NCBI GenBank assembly: GCA_028565635.1
Contig: JAOXYB010062890.1
Span: 1 to 10,505 of the forward strand
Direction: 5' to 3'
Length of the DNA stretch: 10,505 bases
From: Phoronis ovalis
Lineage: Eukaryota > Phoronida > Phoronidae
The notes beneath the pieces were generated by a model. That model ran no database searches and was not told the origin of the DNA. It worked only from the letters and a program-made list of their open reading frames with translations. This document shows, piece by piece, positions 1-7,057 of the stretch. The first letter of the stretch is position 1. Every line of letters begins with the position of its first letter. The translations under genes and the position numbers were made by a program.

Positions 1-183
1 CTAATGTAAAAAAACAATAATGTTAAAAAAATATCCTACACATTGGATGGGCATTAGACATGACAAATGTCTTGTATTACTTTATCAACATAATTTAGGT
101 AGTACTGTAGATAAAATTGAAGTTCATAATTTTTACATCGGTTAGGTTATGGTAATTTTGCTTAATGTTGTATTATATTACAG
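1..183 (+). other. 3' part of an intron of the ELOVL gene
   Basis: AT-rich sequence with no open frame of note. It ends in a T-rich tract and TTACAG at 178-183, which is the acceptor for the ELOVL exon starting at 184. The upstream coding exon is outside the window. I see no repeat or RNA gene here. Confidence 0.65.
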
Positions 184-978
184 ATCCACGCGTTGAAGAA
201 TGGTTTATGATGTCCTCCCCATGGCCTAGTGCATTTCTTTGTATATTTTATGTATATTTTGTGAAGAAGCTAGGTCCATCATTGATGGAAAACCGGAAAC
301 CTTTTGAAATCCGTGAAGTGATGCTGGTGTATAACTTTGTTATGGTTATAGTATCAGGGTATTTGTTAAAAGAAGTAAGATACTATTAAAGCAATTAGTC
401 CCATTTACATGCACAAAGATGTAAATCAGATCTCTGCATTTTGTATAGTAATTAAGCTAAGGGTAATTTTGATTTGTTGAAATTTTGTGGAAATGTTCAT
501 ATGCATCTGAAAGTGAAAATGGTTGGTTATGAAGGTTGGCGGACATCTTTAATCTAATGGTGGCCATGTCAAAAACACATTCTTTAATAACTCAATAAGT
601 ATTGATTGATTTCAACAAACTTTAAATCAAAGTGTTTGCTCGGTGCTGGAGGTAAAAATGCAAAAGCTAGTGGCCATCTTGGGTTCAAAAGGTCTGCCAT
701 GTGAAACTATATTCTTTGATAACTCGAAAAGCACTATACTTACCAGGATTAAGTGTTTGCTGGTGCTTAAAATGAAATTTTTTTAGTGGAAAATTTGGTG
801 ACCATTTTGGAGTCAAAATGTCAAAAACTGTGTTGGAAGCCAAATACTCTGTTGTCATGGGACATTAACTCTAGATTTTTTTATTGTTATATTTCAGTTT
901 TTTTTATCTGGTTGGGGAGTTGGGTACAGCTTTAGATGCCAACCTGTCGATTATTCCAACTCACCCATGGCATTGCGA
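184..978 (+). CDS. ELOVL7: ELOVL1/7-like very-long-chain fatty acid elongase, two internal exons (partial)
   Basis: Exons 184-374 and 898-978 are separated by an intron, 375-897 (GTAAGA...TTTCAG). They join in phase 0; the first enters in phase 1, its opening AT completing an Asp codon (DPRVEEW). Together they give about 90 residues with DPRVEEW, MSSPWP, LGPSLMENRKPFE, VYNF and SGWGVGYSFRC..DYSNSPMALR, the N-terminal third of an ELOVL protein. The wording is closest to the ELOVL1/7 group, although an invertebrate ELOVL4-like paralogue is possible. Known role of the family: endoplasmic reticulum membrane 3-ketoacyl-CoA synthases that perform the condensation step of fatty acyl elongation. This part covers the first membrane segments. 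The last exon ends at a good donor, CGA|GTAAGT (979). The next exon, expected to begin MARxCW and lead to the HxxHH box, is not found downstream. No frameshift or stop interrupts the two exons. Confidence 0.9.
490..850 (+). repeat. Degenerate tandem repeat in the ELOVL intron, about 121-132 bp period
   Basis: Recurring pieces include TTCTTTGATAACTC-like words at 580 and 712, AGTGTTTGCT..GGTGCT at 631 and 752, and GTGGCCAT/GTGACCAT followed by TCAAAA at about 560, 670 and 799. Spacings are 121-132 bp, so about three eroded units are present. They lie wholly inside the intron 375-897. No coding content is seen. Confidence 0.6.
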
Positions 979-1150
979 GTAAGTACCAATTAAAATAGCG
1001 TCTGTATTATTGTTCTACTTGGAGTTACTAATAATTGGAGTCCTTTTTTATGCCCATCACACATAGTGCATGGGTATATAGTCGTAGGCTGTGTGTCGTT
1101 GTCGTCGTCATCTGTAACACTTTCTTTTTCTAGCGATAACAACTTCAGGT
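979..1150 (+). other. Intron start or intergenic sequence after the ELOVL exon
   Basis: Begins with the donor GTAAGTACC and holds a short GTC/GTT-rich stretch (about 1090-1112). No exon with ELOVL similarity is visible in any frame. Confidence 0.5.
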
Positions 1151-1630
1151 CAAACTGCAGGTTGATTGTAATTTTGACCTTGATTACTTCCAGTATGGCC
1201 AACTGGCAGCCATGTTTCTTCCGAGAGTGCATGTTACTTTAAGTGAGTTGCGGAAAAGACGAAACATTGACTTGACGATCCAAAGTGGGGTTCACGAAGG
1301 CCATAGGCTGGGTGACATTTTGGAATGACATTGAAAACTGGGTCAAACGATTGCTTCCAATATGGCCGACTGACAGCCATGTTTGTTCTCGTAATTGTAC
1401 ATCACAATAACAGCTGCAGTTTTTATCTAATCAACTTCATATTTGATACAATGTAAGTATGGGTCAAAGTACAAGTCAGATATAATTTTGACCTGTGTTA
1501 CTTCCAATATGGCCGACTGGTGGCCATGTTTGTTGCCTAGAGGGCACATTACATTGCATGGCATCAGAAAGACTAAACGTTTACTGGACGATTTGAAGGT
1601 GGATTCAAGAAGGCCATAGGTTGTTGGGTG
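1150..1630 (+). repeat. Three copies of a dispersed/tandem repeat centred on ATGGCC...GGCCAT
   Basis: The core CTTCCA[AG]TATGGCC[AG]ACTG..GCCATGTTT occurs with ATGGC starting at 1195, 1362 and 1509. The first and third copies are preceded by TAATTTTGACCT and followed about 100 bp later by GAAGGCCATAGG (1296-1307 and 1609-1620). The core is a short inverted repeat: ATGGCC at 1509-1514 pairs with GGCCAT at 1522-1527. The third copy is interrupted at 1631 by the transposon and appears to resume at 2491. Confidence 0.7.
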
Positions 1631-1632
1631 TA

Positions 1633-1655
1633 CTGTAAATCCCTTTATTTTCGCG
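1633..1655 (+). repeat. Left terminal inverted repeat
   Basis: Starts CTGTAAATCCC and ends TTTTCGCG. It pairs with 2466-2488, differing only at the fifth base (A against T). TA at 1631-1632 is the target copy. Confidence 0.9.
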
Positions 1656-1817
1656 GTCTCTTAGTTTCGCGATTTAGTTCAAAAATATTTTCGCGAGTTT
1701 TAAATTGTGCGAATTATCAATCGTCAAATACTAGAAAACTGTTTTTCTAAACCGGTTACTACGCAGCATGCTTGAAGCGAAAGTAGGTCACTCGTGACTA
1801 CTAGTTCAATGCGGGCT

Positions 1818-1824
1818 TATATAA
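1818..1824 (+). promoter_or_regulatory. Possible TATA box of the transposon gene
   Basis: TATATAA lies 16 bp before the ATG at 1840. With usual spacing, transcription would start at or slightly after that ATG, so either the start site is close or the box is fortuitous. Confidence 0.35.
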
Positions 1825-1839
1825 CGTTCAAATTCAAAC

Positions 1840-2133
1840 ATGAAGCGGTGGCTAGCTACTAGTACTCCTGACAAAAAATATTTGGAATCTGTACAAACTG
1901 AAGTTGATAATTTACTAAATAAAACTCCTCTGACGTCTAAGAAGAGGAAACGTGAATATAATATTTTTAGTCGTCGTGGTGAAATTCGTGCAAAAATTGG
2001 GAAATATGCGGTGGATAATGGTAACACAAAGGCTCGCCATTTTGCTGCTGATCTTGGAATCTCGTTGAATGAATCTAGTGTTCGAATTATTAAAAAAGCG
2101 TATATTCGTCATCTTGAAATTAATGGCCAGTAG
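1840..2133 (+). CDS. 97-residue helix-turn-helix protein, resembles the N-terminal DNA-binding part of a pogo/CENP-B-like transposase
   Basis: The frame starts at an ATG with A at -3 and ends at TAG. It is the only frame of this length in the transposon and has no internal break. Residues 34-38 (KKRKR) look like a nuclear localisation signal. Residues about 48-92 run RAKIGKYAVDNGNTKARHF..DLG..LNESSVR.IKKAYI, a two-helix DNA-binding pattern (short helix, glycine/asparagine turn, 'ESSVR' recognition helix) common at the front of invertebrate pogo/tigger-like transposases. No DDE catalytic region follows: after the stop there are only about 355 bp to the end of the element. Inference: it could bind the TTTCGCG motifs at the ends and compete with a full transposase, or simply be a deletion remnant. 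The family assignment is from pattern recognition only. Confidence 0.65.
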   Translation: MKRWLATSTPDKKYLESVQTEVDNLLNKTPLTSKKRKREYNIFSRRGEIRAKIGKYAVDNGNTKARHFAADLGISLNESSVRIIKKAYIRHLEINGQ

Positions 2134-2281
2134 CACGGTGAAGTGATTGATTTGTCTGGTTTATCACATTCCTGTGTGATTTTACTCAAGTGAATTTTAA
2201 TGCCTAGGACTTTCATTTCAATTGGATTTTATTCACATTTCAACACATTCTTGTGATTTCGTTCTGGTTTTAATCGATGTT

Positions 2282-2287
2282 AATAAA
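2282..2287 (+). terminator. Poly(A) signal of the transposon gene
   Basis: AATAAA lies about 150 bp after the stop at 2133, followed by a GT-rich stretch (GTGGTGAG, then TGTATATTGTTGTTTTT), the expected downstream element. With the TATA box and reading frame it makes a compact transcription unit inside the element. Confidence 0.5.
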
Positions 2288-2465
2288 GGTGGTGAGTACT
2301 AAATTGTTTAAATGTATATTGTTGTTTTTCTTAAAATTTCAAAATGGCGGATCGCCATGCCATACTGAATGGGCGCCGCCATATTGGATTTGCCGATCCT
2401 TTTAAATGCGAGGTACTAATTTGTGCGAGCTAATGTGCTCGCGAAATTCGTGTAAATTAATTCCT

Positions 2466-2488
2466 CGCGAAAATAAAGGGATTAACAG
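2466..2488 (-). repeat. Right terminal inverted repeat
   Basis: Reverse complement starts CTGTTAATCCC and ends TTTTCGCG. TA at 2489-2490 is the target copy, and the sequence then returns to the host repeat. Confidence 0.9.
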
Positions 2489-2490
2489 TA

Positions 2491-2763
2491 TCATTTTAGA
2501 CGATCTATATCTATTACTCACATTCAATAAATCACATCACGTGTTATAGCTCGTGAGAACCCTAAATGGTCCCCGAGAATTTATACTGGATACGTCGTGG
2601 ATGCAGACTATTTCAGGCAAACTCATTATGCTGTAATAAGGAACGCTGTATATTTGCAGTGTAAATGTAAAACAGAAGGAATTGTAGAAAATGCAAAATT
2701 AGGCCATGCAATGTTATCCAGTCCAGTTAATAATACAGACATAGTTTCTACTTTTTTATCAGA
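2491..2763 (+). other. Region between the transposon and the 2A-Roco gene; possible alternative 5' exon
   Basis: The first bases (2491 to about 2510) look like the continuation of the interrupted repeat. A frame is open from 2531 to the stop at 2795-2797 (RENPKWSPRIYTGYVV...). It overlaps the start of the following exon in another frame. A possible exon 2550-2660 (acceptor TTATAG, donor GTAAAT, end phase 1) could splice to the acceptor TTTTTTCCTAG at 2815, also phase 1, replacing the ATG at 2764. I cannot choose between the two. Confidence 0.3.
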
Positions 2764-3029
2764 ATGGCATATTTTCCAGTACACATATTCTATATGAACT
2801 CTGATTTTTTCCTAGATCATAATAAGATGCCAGTGTCGTATATTCAGCACCGGCAGGTGATAGGAGCGTTTAATGCTTCTCAAGTTGTACTTCGTTATCC
2901 AGTTTTCTGTAAGGTGAAAAGTGATCCCTCAGTGAAGGACACAAAAAGTCTGCGCAGTAGCAGTAAAGACTTCGCCAAACTGGTTAACGAAAATGGACTA
3001 ATGAAGACTGTATCGGCTATTTGGAGCAG
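2764..3029 (+). CDS. Exon 1 (model) of the 2A-Roco gene: N-terminal segment of unknown family
   Basis: The frame opens at ATG 2764 in a strong context (A at -3, G at +4), after an in-frame stop at 2728-2730. It stays open to a strong donor, AGCAG|GTGAGT (3030), ending in phase 2. It would encode residues 1-88, a mixed polar segment with a possible N-glycosylation site (NAS, about residue 41) and a Lys/Ser-rich stretch before the membrane segment in the next exon. I recognise no domain. The next exon (4068) is open in exactly the required phase. The 5' edge is uncertain: the acceptor TTTTTTCCTAG at 2815 allows a start at 2816 in the same frame from an upstream exon. It may also be a separate short gene. 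Confidence 0.45.
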
Positions 3030-4067
3030 GTGAGTGATTGATTAGGATGTACTGTACTTTGAGAAAGTTGCTATTTCTACAAACCATAGCCAGTTTTATG
3101 ACATATACCTATCACTTTTATTTGCTGACAAGGATTTTATCTATTTAGAACTATATATGGCCTATCTCACTCACCATTGTTATCAGAAAACCGTGTGCTA
3201 TGTTAATATTTTAGTTGGAGCATGTATAAAACCTTTTATCAGAGTGAATGACATCTTATGTACTTGATAACTCCAAATTGATATTTTTTGAAAAAAATAC
3301 TTATGACGCTGATGTTAGTTGTAGTAATAAGTAAAACATAACGGAATTCACTGGATATTTTTTAACTTTAATTTGTAATTACAATTGTTCGTTACATGAG
3401 TATAATTTTTGGTTATTCAGTGTGTAGGAGAAAAGTGAACAGCATTTCCCATTACCATGGGGAATATACTGTTTAAAATTATTAGTCCTGTGGTCGCGTT
3501 TAATTTTGTGACACAGTGTTACATGTAATGATACTTGGTGTTCATACGGCTAATACCCTTAGATGCCAAACTACGCGCTACAATCAGATTTAAAAGAAAT
3601 TATAGTGGGGATATGACAACAAGTAGTTTAAAAAAACAGTTTTATTCTAAAACTCCAATTTAAGAAGTTAACTAAAGGTTACAGTAAGAAAAAGAATATT
3701 ATAAGACCATACCAAAAAGTGAATGTTATTTGACGGACAAAACCCTCGAAAACCGACTCGATAGGGCGGTTTTTATTTTTATTTTAAAAAAATGATTAAC
3801 AAGCAGAAGCCTTAAAAAACGAAACGGTTGGGCATTTTTATTGTTAAAAAAATAAACAATATTTTGAATCAGACAACTCCACGATAATTTGTGAGAATTG
3901 GGTTTATGTCTTTTCTAATTATTTAAGATAAAATACATTTTCTTTTTAAATTAAAAAGCCCAAATCTGAAACAGTCTAACCAGATAAACAAGTTTAAAAG
4001 CGACAATGCGCCCGATAAACAATGTTATTTTTGGTCTAGCCTTATGGCGGTATTTCACGTATTTCAG
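3030..4067 (+). other. Intron 1 of the 2A-Roco gene model
   Basis: AT-rich, bounded by GTGAGT and GTATTTCAG. It contains T- and A-rich runs, with two loosely similar copies of GGGC..TTTTTATT..TTAAAAAAA at about 3764 and 3831. No open frame, RNA gene or clear mobile element seen. Confidence 0.45.
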
Positions 4068-4171
4068 ATTTCTCAATGACATCATTTTGCTATCTGCTCA
4101 ACTCATATTACTTCTTCTAATACTGGCATTTGCTGAGATTCTTGTACACATTTCTTGTCCAACGGTGAATG
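4068..4171 (+). CDS. Exon 2 (model) of the 2A-Roco gene: single membrane segment
   Basis: Acceptor ACGTATTTCAG ends at 4067 and donor AATG|GTACGTAAAG starts at 4172. One base completes the Arg codon left by exon 1, then 34 codons follow with no stop, ending in phase 1. Residues about 94-115 (IILLSAQLILLLLILAFAEILV) form a long uninterrupted hydrophobic helix, a good transmembrane segment or signal anchor. It is preceded by basic residues (K, K, R within the last part of exon 1), which by the positive-inside rule would favour the N-terminus in the cytosol. After it comes HISCPTVN. That an intronic stretch should be open in the required phase and spell a clean membrane helix supports the exon, but no homologue is recognised. 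Confidence 0.5.
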
Positions 4172-4454
4172 GTACGTAAAGCATTATTTTACTGACTACA
4201 TATTCATGTTTACAATAATATGCGTTTTTGTTTTATTTGACCTGCTTTTTGTTCTATCATCCAGTGTCAATAATTGTGGTTTTTACGTGGGTCGTTATGT
4301 TTGCTATCAATGCAATATACAGTTCCATTGTGCATCTATCAATATTGCATACATTAACTATTATATTTTCAATAGATACTTTTAATTACAATTTGTGAAT
4401 CTCTATTGCATGCGCAAATACTTGCAAGCATAAGCAGTTTATCTATATTTCTAG

Positions 4455-4548
4455 TTGACAATGGAATACTTGCACCCTTCATTCGGTCTAAACGGATAAC
4501 TGTTGTGGACGAAAACGTTTTCAAATCTTCTTTACCTGGAGTAAACAG
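4455..4548 (+). CDS. Exon 3 (model) of the 2A-Roco gene: post-membrane segment
   Basis: Acceptor TATTTCTAG ends at 4454 and a strong donor, AACAG|GTGAGTG, starts at 4549. The entry phase 1 matches exon 2 (G|TT gives Val), and 30 full codons follow before it leaves in phase 2. The other two frames meet stops. It would encode residues 124-154, VDNGILAPFIRSKRITVVDE..., with a basic patch RSKR. Exon 4 begins in phase 2 at 5327, so the frame continues into the 2A motif. No known domain. Confidence 0.5.
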
Positions 4549-5326
4549 GTGAGTGAAGAGTTGCACCCCAATTGATTTCTGATGATCTTCTAGCTGTTTG
4601 TGTTTGAAGAAACGTGTTGATAGCTGTTTAAAACTAAAAGAAACACGATAGAAACATGAGAATTGCCACTGTGGTAGGGAATAATGATCAAACGCATATT
4701 AAACTTAAAGTACCCACAATGAAGTATTAGATCACATTAAATCCCAATCATTGTTATAAGAAGTGCCGAGTTTTCTTGATTATATACATAAAGTACATGT
4801 TAAGAAGACAAAATAAAGGCTATAAATACTAAATAATACCAACCAAGTCTAAATCAATGAAACCGATAGTGTCCCGTACTTTCTCAACTAACGTCTAGGC
4901 ATTGTTTGTTTATTATCTCGCAAATCAGAAGAACGATATTCCCTTGATTTACATATCAAGTAGCCTCCAAACTTTTGAAACCACTCAACTTGCAGCTTGC
5001 AATAATCTGTATATCAGAGCACTAAGCTGGTAGATAGTAAAATAGACCGAACGCACACATTCTCTCCTGTTAGAGTTTATCTATACTCCGCTAAGTAAAA
5101 AGCTGAACTTGATCACATAGAGAGAAAAGCTTAGCTCCTTTGGGCAAAGTAGGGTGAACAGTTTAATAACGAATTTATTTTGCTCTTGTTAAACCGAATA
5201 TAACAACAATTGACTATAGTTAAGCCCAGACATTAGTTGGGAATTCACATAACACTAGCAGATGGATTTTGACTGTTATCAACCCAGTATCATGATTAAT
5301 CGTACATGCCCAACTATCTGTTTTAG
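4549..5326 (+). other. Intron 3 of the 2A-Roco gene model, containing an alternative start
   Basis: No long open frame or repeat through most of it. Near its end an ATG at 5262 opens the same frame as exon 4, so 5262-5326 could be coding in a transcript that starts here. Otherwise these bases hold a branch-point-like TGATTAAT (5293-5300) and the acceptor CTGTTTTAG (5318-5326). Confidence 0.45.
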
Positions 5327-5433
5327 TTTTCTAAAGGATACTGATAGAAGTAACGCCTTGGTAATTAGGCTGTTCATTTTGTTAGCTGGTGATGTGGAGG
5401 TGAACCCTGGACCCGACAAACTTGTATGTCATG
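5327..5433 (+). CDS. Exon 4 of the 2A-Roco gene: carries the 2A-like ribosome-skipping motif
   Basis: Preceded by a strong acceptor (CTATCTGTTTTAG, with TGATTAAT about 27 bp upstream) and followed by the donor CATG|GTATGT (5434). One base completes the Ser codon from exon 3, then 35 codons run to a phase-1 end. Residues 156-190 read FLKDTDRSNA, then the 2A stretch ending DVEVNPGP, then DKLVCH. The phase-1 end joins exactly to the LRR exon at 7058 (G|CT gives Ala). Alternative: the exon is extended to ATG 5262, giving a 50-residue leader that starts MDFDCYQPS and ends at the 2A glycine. Both forms keep the 2A motif in frame with the Roco protein. Intermediate exons in the 1.6-kb intron cannot be excluded. 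Confidence 0.78.
5358..5414 (+). other. 2A-like (StopGo) ribosome-skipping sequence
   Basis: Encodes LVIRLFILLAGDVEVNPGP. The last eight residues match the 2A signature D(V/I)ExNPGP exactly. The preceding hydrophobic run ending in A-G is the usual helical upstream part. Known behaviour of such sequences: the ribosome does not form the bond between the last Gly (5409-5411) and Pro (5412-5414), releases the upstream chain and continues. Downstream translation would thus start with Pro at the front of the LRR-Roc protein. Activity here is predicted, not shown. Confidence 0.9.
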
Positions 5434-7057
5434 GTATGTAATGTATAGACAGGTTACACTGTCTTTTTAAATGTCTTATATTAAGAAAACATTGGCCAAC
5501 ATAATATAAAATTTGCAGTACACTGAGAAAATCGAATTGTATGTATTTGCATGCATGCTTTTACGTTCTAGTTCACCGCTGTGGCTTTGCTAACTATTTA
5601 TTGATAAGCGGCACACTGATTAGCTGTGAACTGTGGTTATTCTGTACTTGTCACGATAATAAACTAAAACGACGTTTGCTGGAAATGTACGAAACACAAA
5701 ATGCTGGTTAAATTCAGATTGTTAAATCCTACGCAATTAGATATATCAATAAACCGAAGTACGCCATAAAAATACAAATCTTTCATTTCTAAAAACGGAG
5801 CAAATCTGCATGAAGCAAATATATATATTATCAACGTGCAAGGTCCGAAGTTTACTCTGGAGTCTCTTTACTCTGGTCCGCTGTGGTTTTTATTTACTAA
5901 TACTAGAGTAAACATTTGCGTAAACATTTGAAGCTATTTTTGACGCACCTTTTGTATTATCAATAAATGTTTTGGAAGTCTTATACAAAAATAGCTGCTT
6001 CTAGTCGTTTTTATTATTTTGAATGTGTCTTTATTAGTTGTTGTTCTGTAATCACTCATAAGTCTGTTGATGATTCCTGTACTGCTATTAAGGATTCGAG
6101 ATACAAAAACTGTCTGTGTTAATTTTCATAATCAAAATGAAACTAATGAAATGTAAAAGTAGGCATTTTTTGCAAAGCTTATACATTAGTTTTGATGAAT
6201 CCAAAAGTAAGGAAGTAGACAATTATTCTGATGATCTACTTTAGAAATTACTATATTTTATAAACCTGAGACCCGATTTTGTAGATATATAAGTTGAGCA
6301 CATTTATACAATTGCAAAGTTTCAAGTTTGTAGAAGCAGGGATTTTTGCCTAAAATGTTTAAAAATTAAAATTTGAAAAACTCAATGGCCTTTATTAAAT
6401 CATATGATCAACTTAGAACTATTTATTATGATTTGTAAAGTTTAGAGTACTACCTTGTAATAATGTATATTTTTTCCATATGAGAGAAAACCAGTATTTA
6501 GCAATGCCATGATGAGCCCCTATTTAAAGATTAATTTTTTCTCCTGCTTGCCAGGTTAATTGTCAGGATATCGATGGTAATTTTGTTACTTGGACTCTTT
6601 GTATGGGAGGAGCAATTAATTAGAAGATATTTAAAAGATATTTAGGACATACAATTTTGGAATATTTGAAAACTGTATTTTGGAACACTCTGCTAATAAA
6701 TTTATTCAAAATGGCGGCTGTGTGTCATTTCTGCTGTGGTCGAAGATTTTTGTGGCAAATGTGTGTCGAGAATTTCATGTATGGTTCCTCTGATGGTGAA
6801 CAATAACTCTGTTGGTGAACAATGTTGATAAAAAAACCTTCGAAGCTATCATTTAAGAATGGTGTATGTCCAAAGTTGATGAAAATCACATTGGAGCCTA
6901 TGGAATATATAATACTGGTTTCGTCTCATATGTGTGTATCTCCTCATTTTAATGAGTAAATCATAGGTTGAATTATATGTACACGTACCTGTAATTGTAC
7001 TTAAGGCCCTTAATTTAAATATTTTTATTGTCAAATACAGTTATTATTCTTCCTCAG
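5434..7057 (+). other. Intron 4 of the 2A-Roco gene
   Basis: Runs from GTATGT to CTTCCTCAG. It is AT-rich with small local repeats (GTAAACATTTG at 5908 and 5920; the 19-bp repeat at 6788). I found no convincing exon, no retrotransposon coding sequence after the 2A motif, and no RNA gene. A nearer acceptor at 7040 (ATACAG) would lead to a stop, so 7057 is the likely one. Confidence 0.6.
6788..6823 (+). repeat. Two-copy 19-bp tandem repeat in the intron
   Basis: CTCTGATGGTGAACAAT (6788-6804) and CTCTGTTGGTGAACAAT (6807-6823) differ at one base and are 19 bp apart. No function suggested. Confidence 0.75.

Larger units (their letters stand above)
1633..2488 (+). mobile_element. 856-bp TA-target DNA transposon with 23-bp terminal inverted repeats and a short transposase-like gene
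   Basis: The left end CTGTAAATCCC...TTTTCGCG (1633-1655) is matched in reverse complement by the right end (2466-2488) with one mismatch in 23. TA lies immediately outside both ends (1631-1632 and 2489-2490), as expected for a TA target duplication of the IS630/Tc1/mariner/pogo kind. TTTCGCG recurs near both ends (1649, 1665, 1689 on +; 2438-2446 and 2464-2472 on -), which suggests transposase binding sites. The flanks read across as a resident repeat: GGGTG-TA-TCATTTTAGA here against GGGTGACATTTTGGA at 1310-1324. The interior has one gene, 1840-2133, too short for a catalytic domain, so the copy is non-autonomous. A hairpin-forming stretch lies at 2344-2382 (ATGGCGG/CCGCCAT). The exact family is inferred, not proven. 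Confidence 0.87.

Noticed and set aside
990-1232. 80-codon frame on - in the repeat region
   Set aside because: Lies in low-conservation repeat sequence with no domain and no start or splice support.
1806-2136. Antisense frames (1806-2027 and 1915-2136 on -) opposite the transposon gene
   Set aside because: They overlap the + strand helix-turn-helix frame, which has the better composition, a start context and motifs.
4155-4385. Open frame of 76 codons on + after exon 2
   Set aside because: It is in a different phase from the exon, begins without an ATG of its own (TTG) and runs through the donor GTACGT into AT-rich intron. It has no recognisable domain, so it looks like a chance frame.
4068-4548. 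CPTVNVDNG resembling the start of a sushi/CCP module
   Set aside because: Only one cysteine is present, and the rest of the segment lacks the conserved Cys, Gly and Trp of a CCP module.
5820-5935. Short duplicated words (TACTCTGG, GTAAACATTTG) in intron 4
   Set aside because: Copies are only 8-11 bp and fit chance or slippage in AT-rich DNA.
5358-7057. 2A motif as the remnant of a non-LTR retrotransposon
   Set aside because: Such elements carry 2A before an endonuclease/reverse transcriptase. No such coding sequence follows; instead there is a donor and an in-phase LRR exon. An ancient capture from a retrotransposon remains possible.
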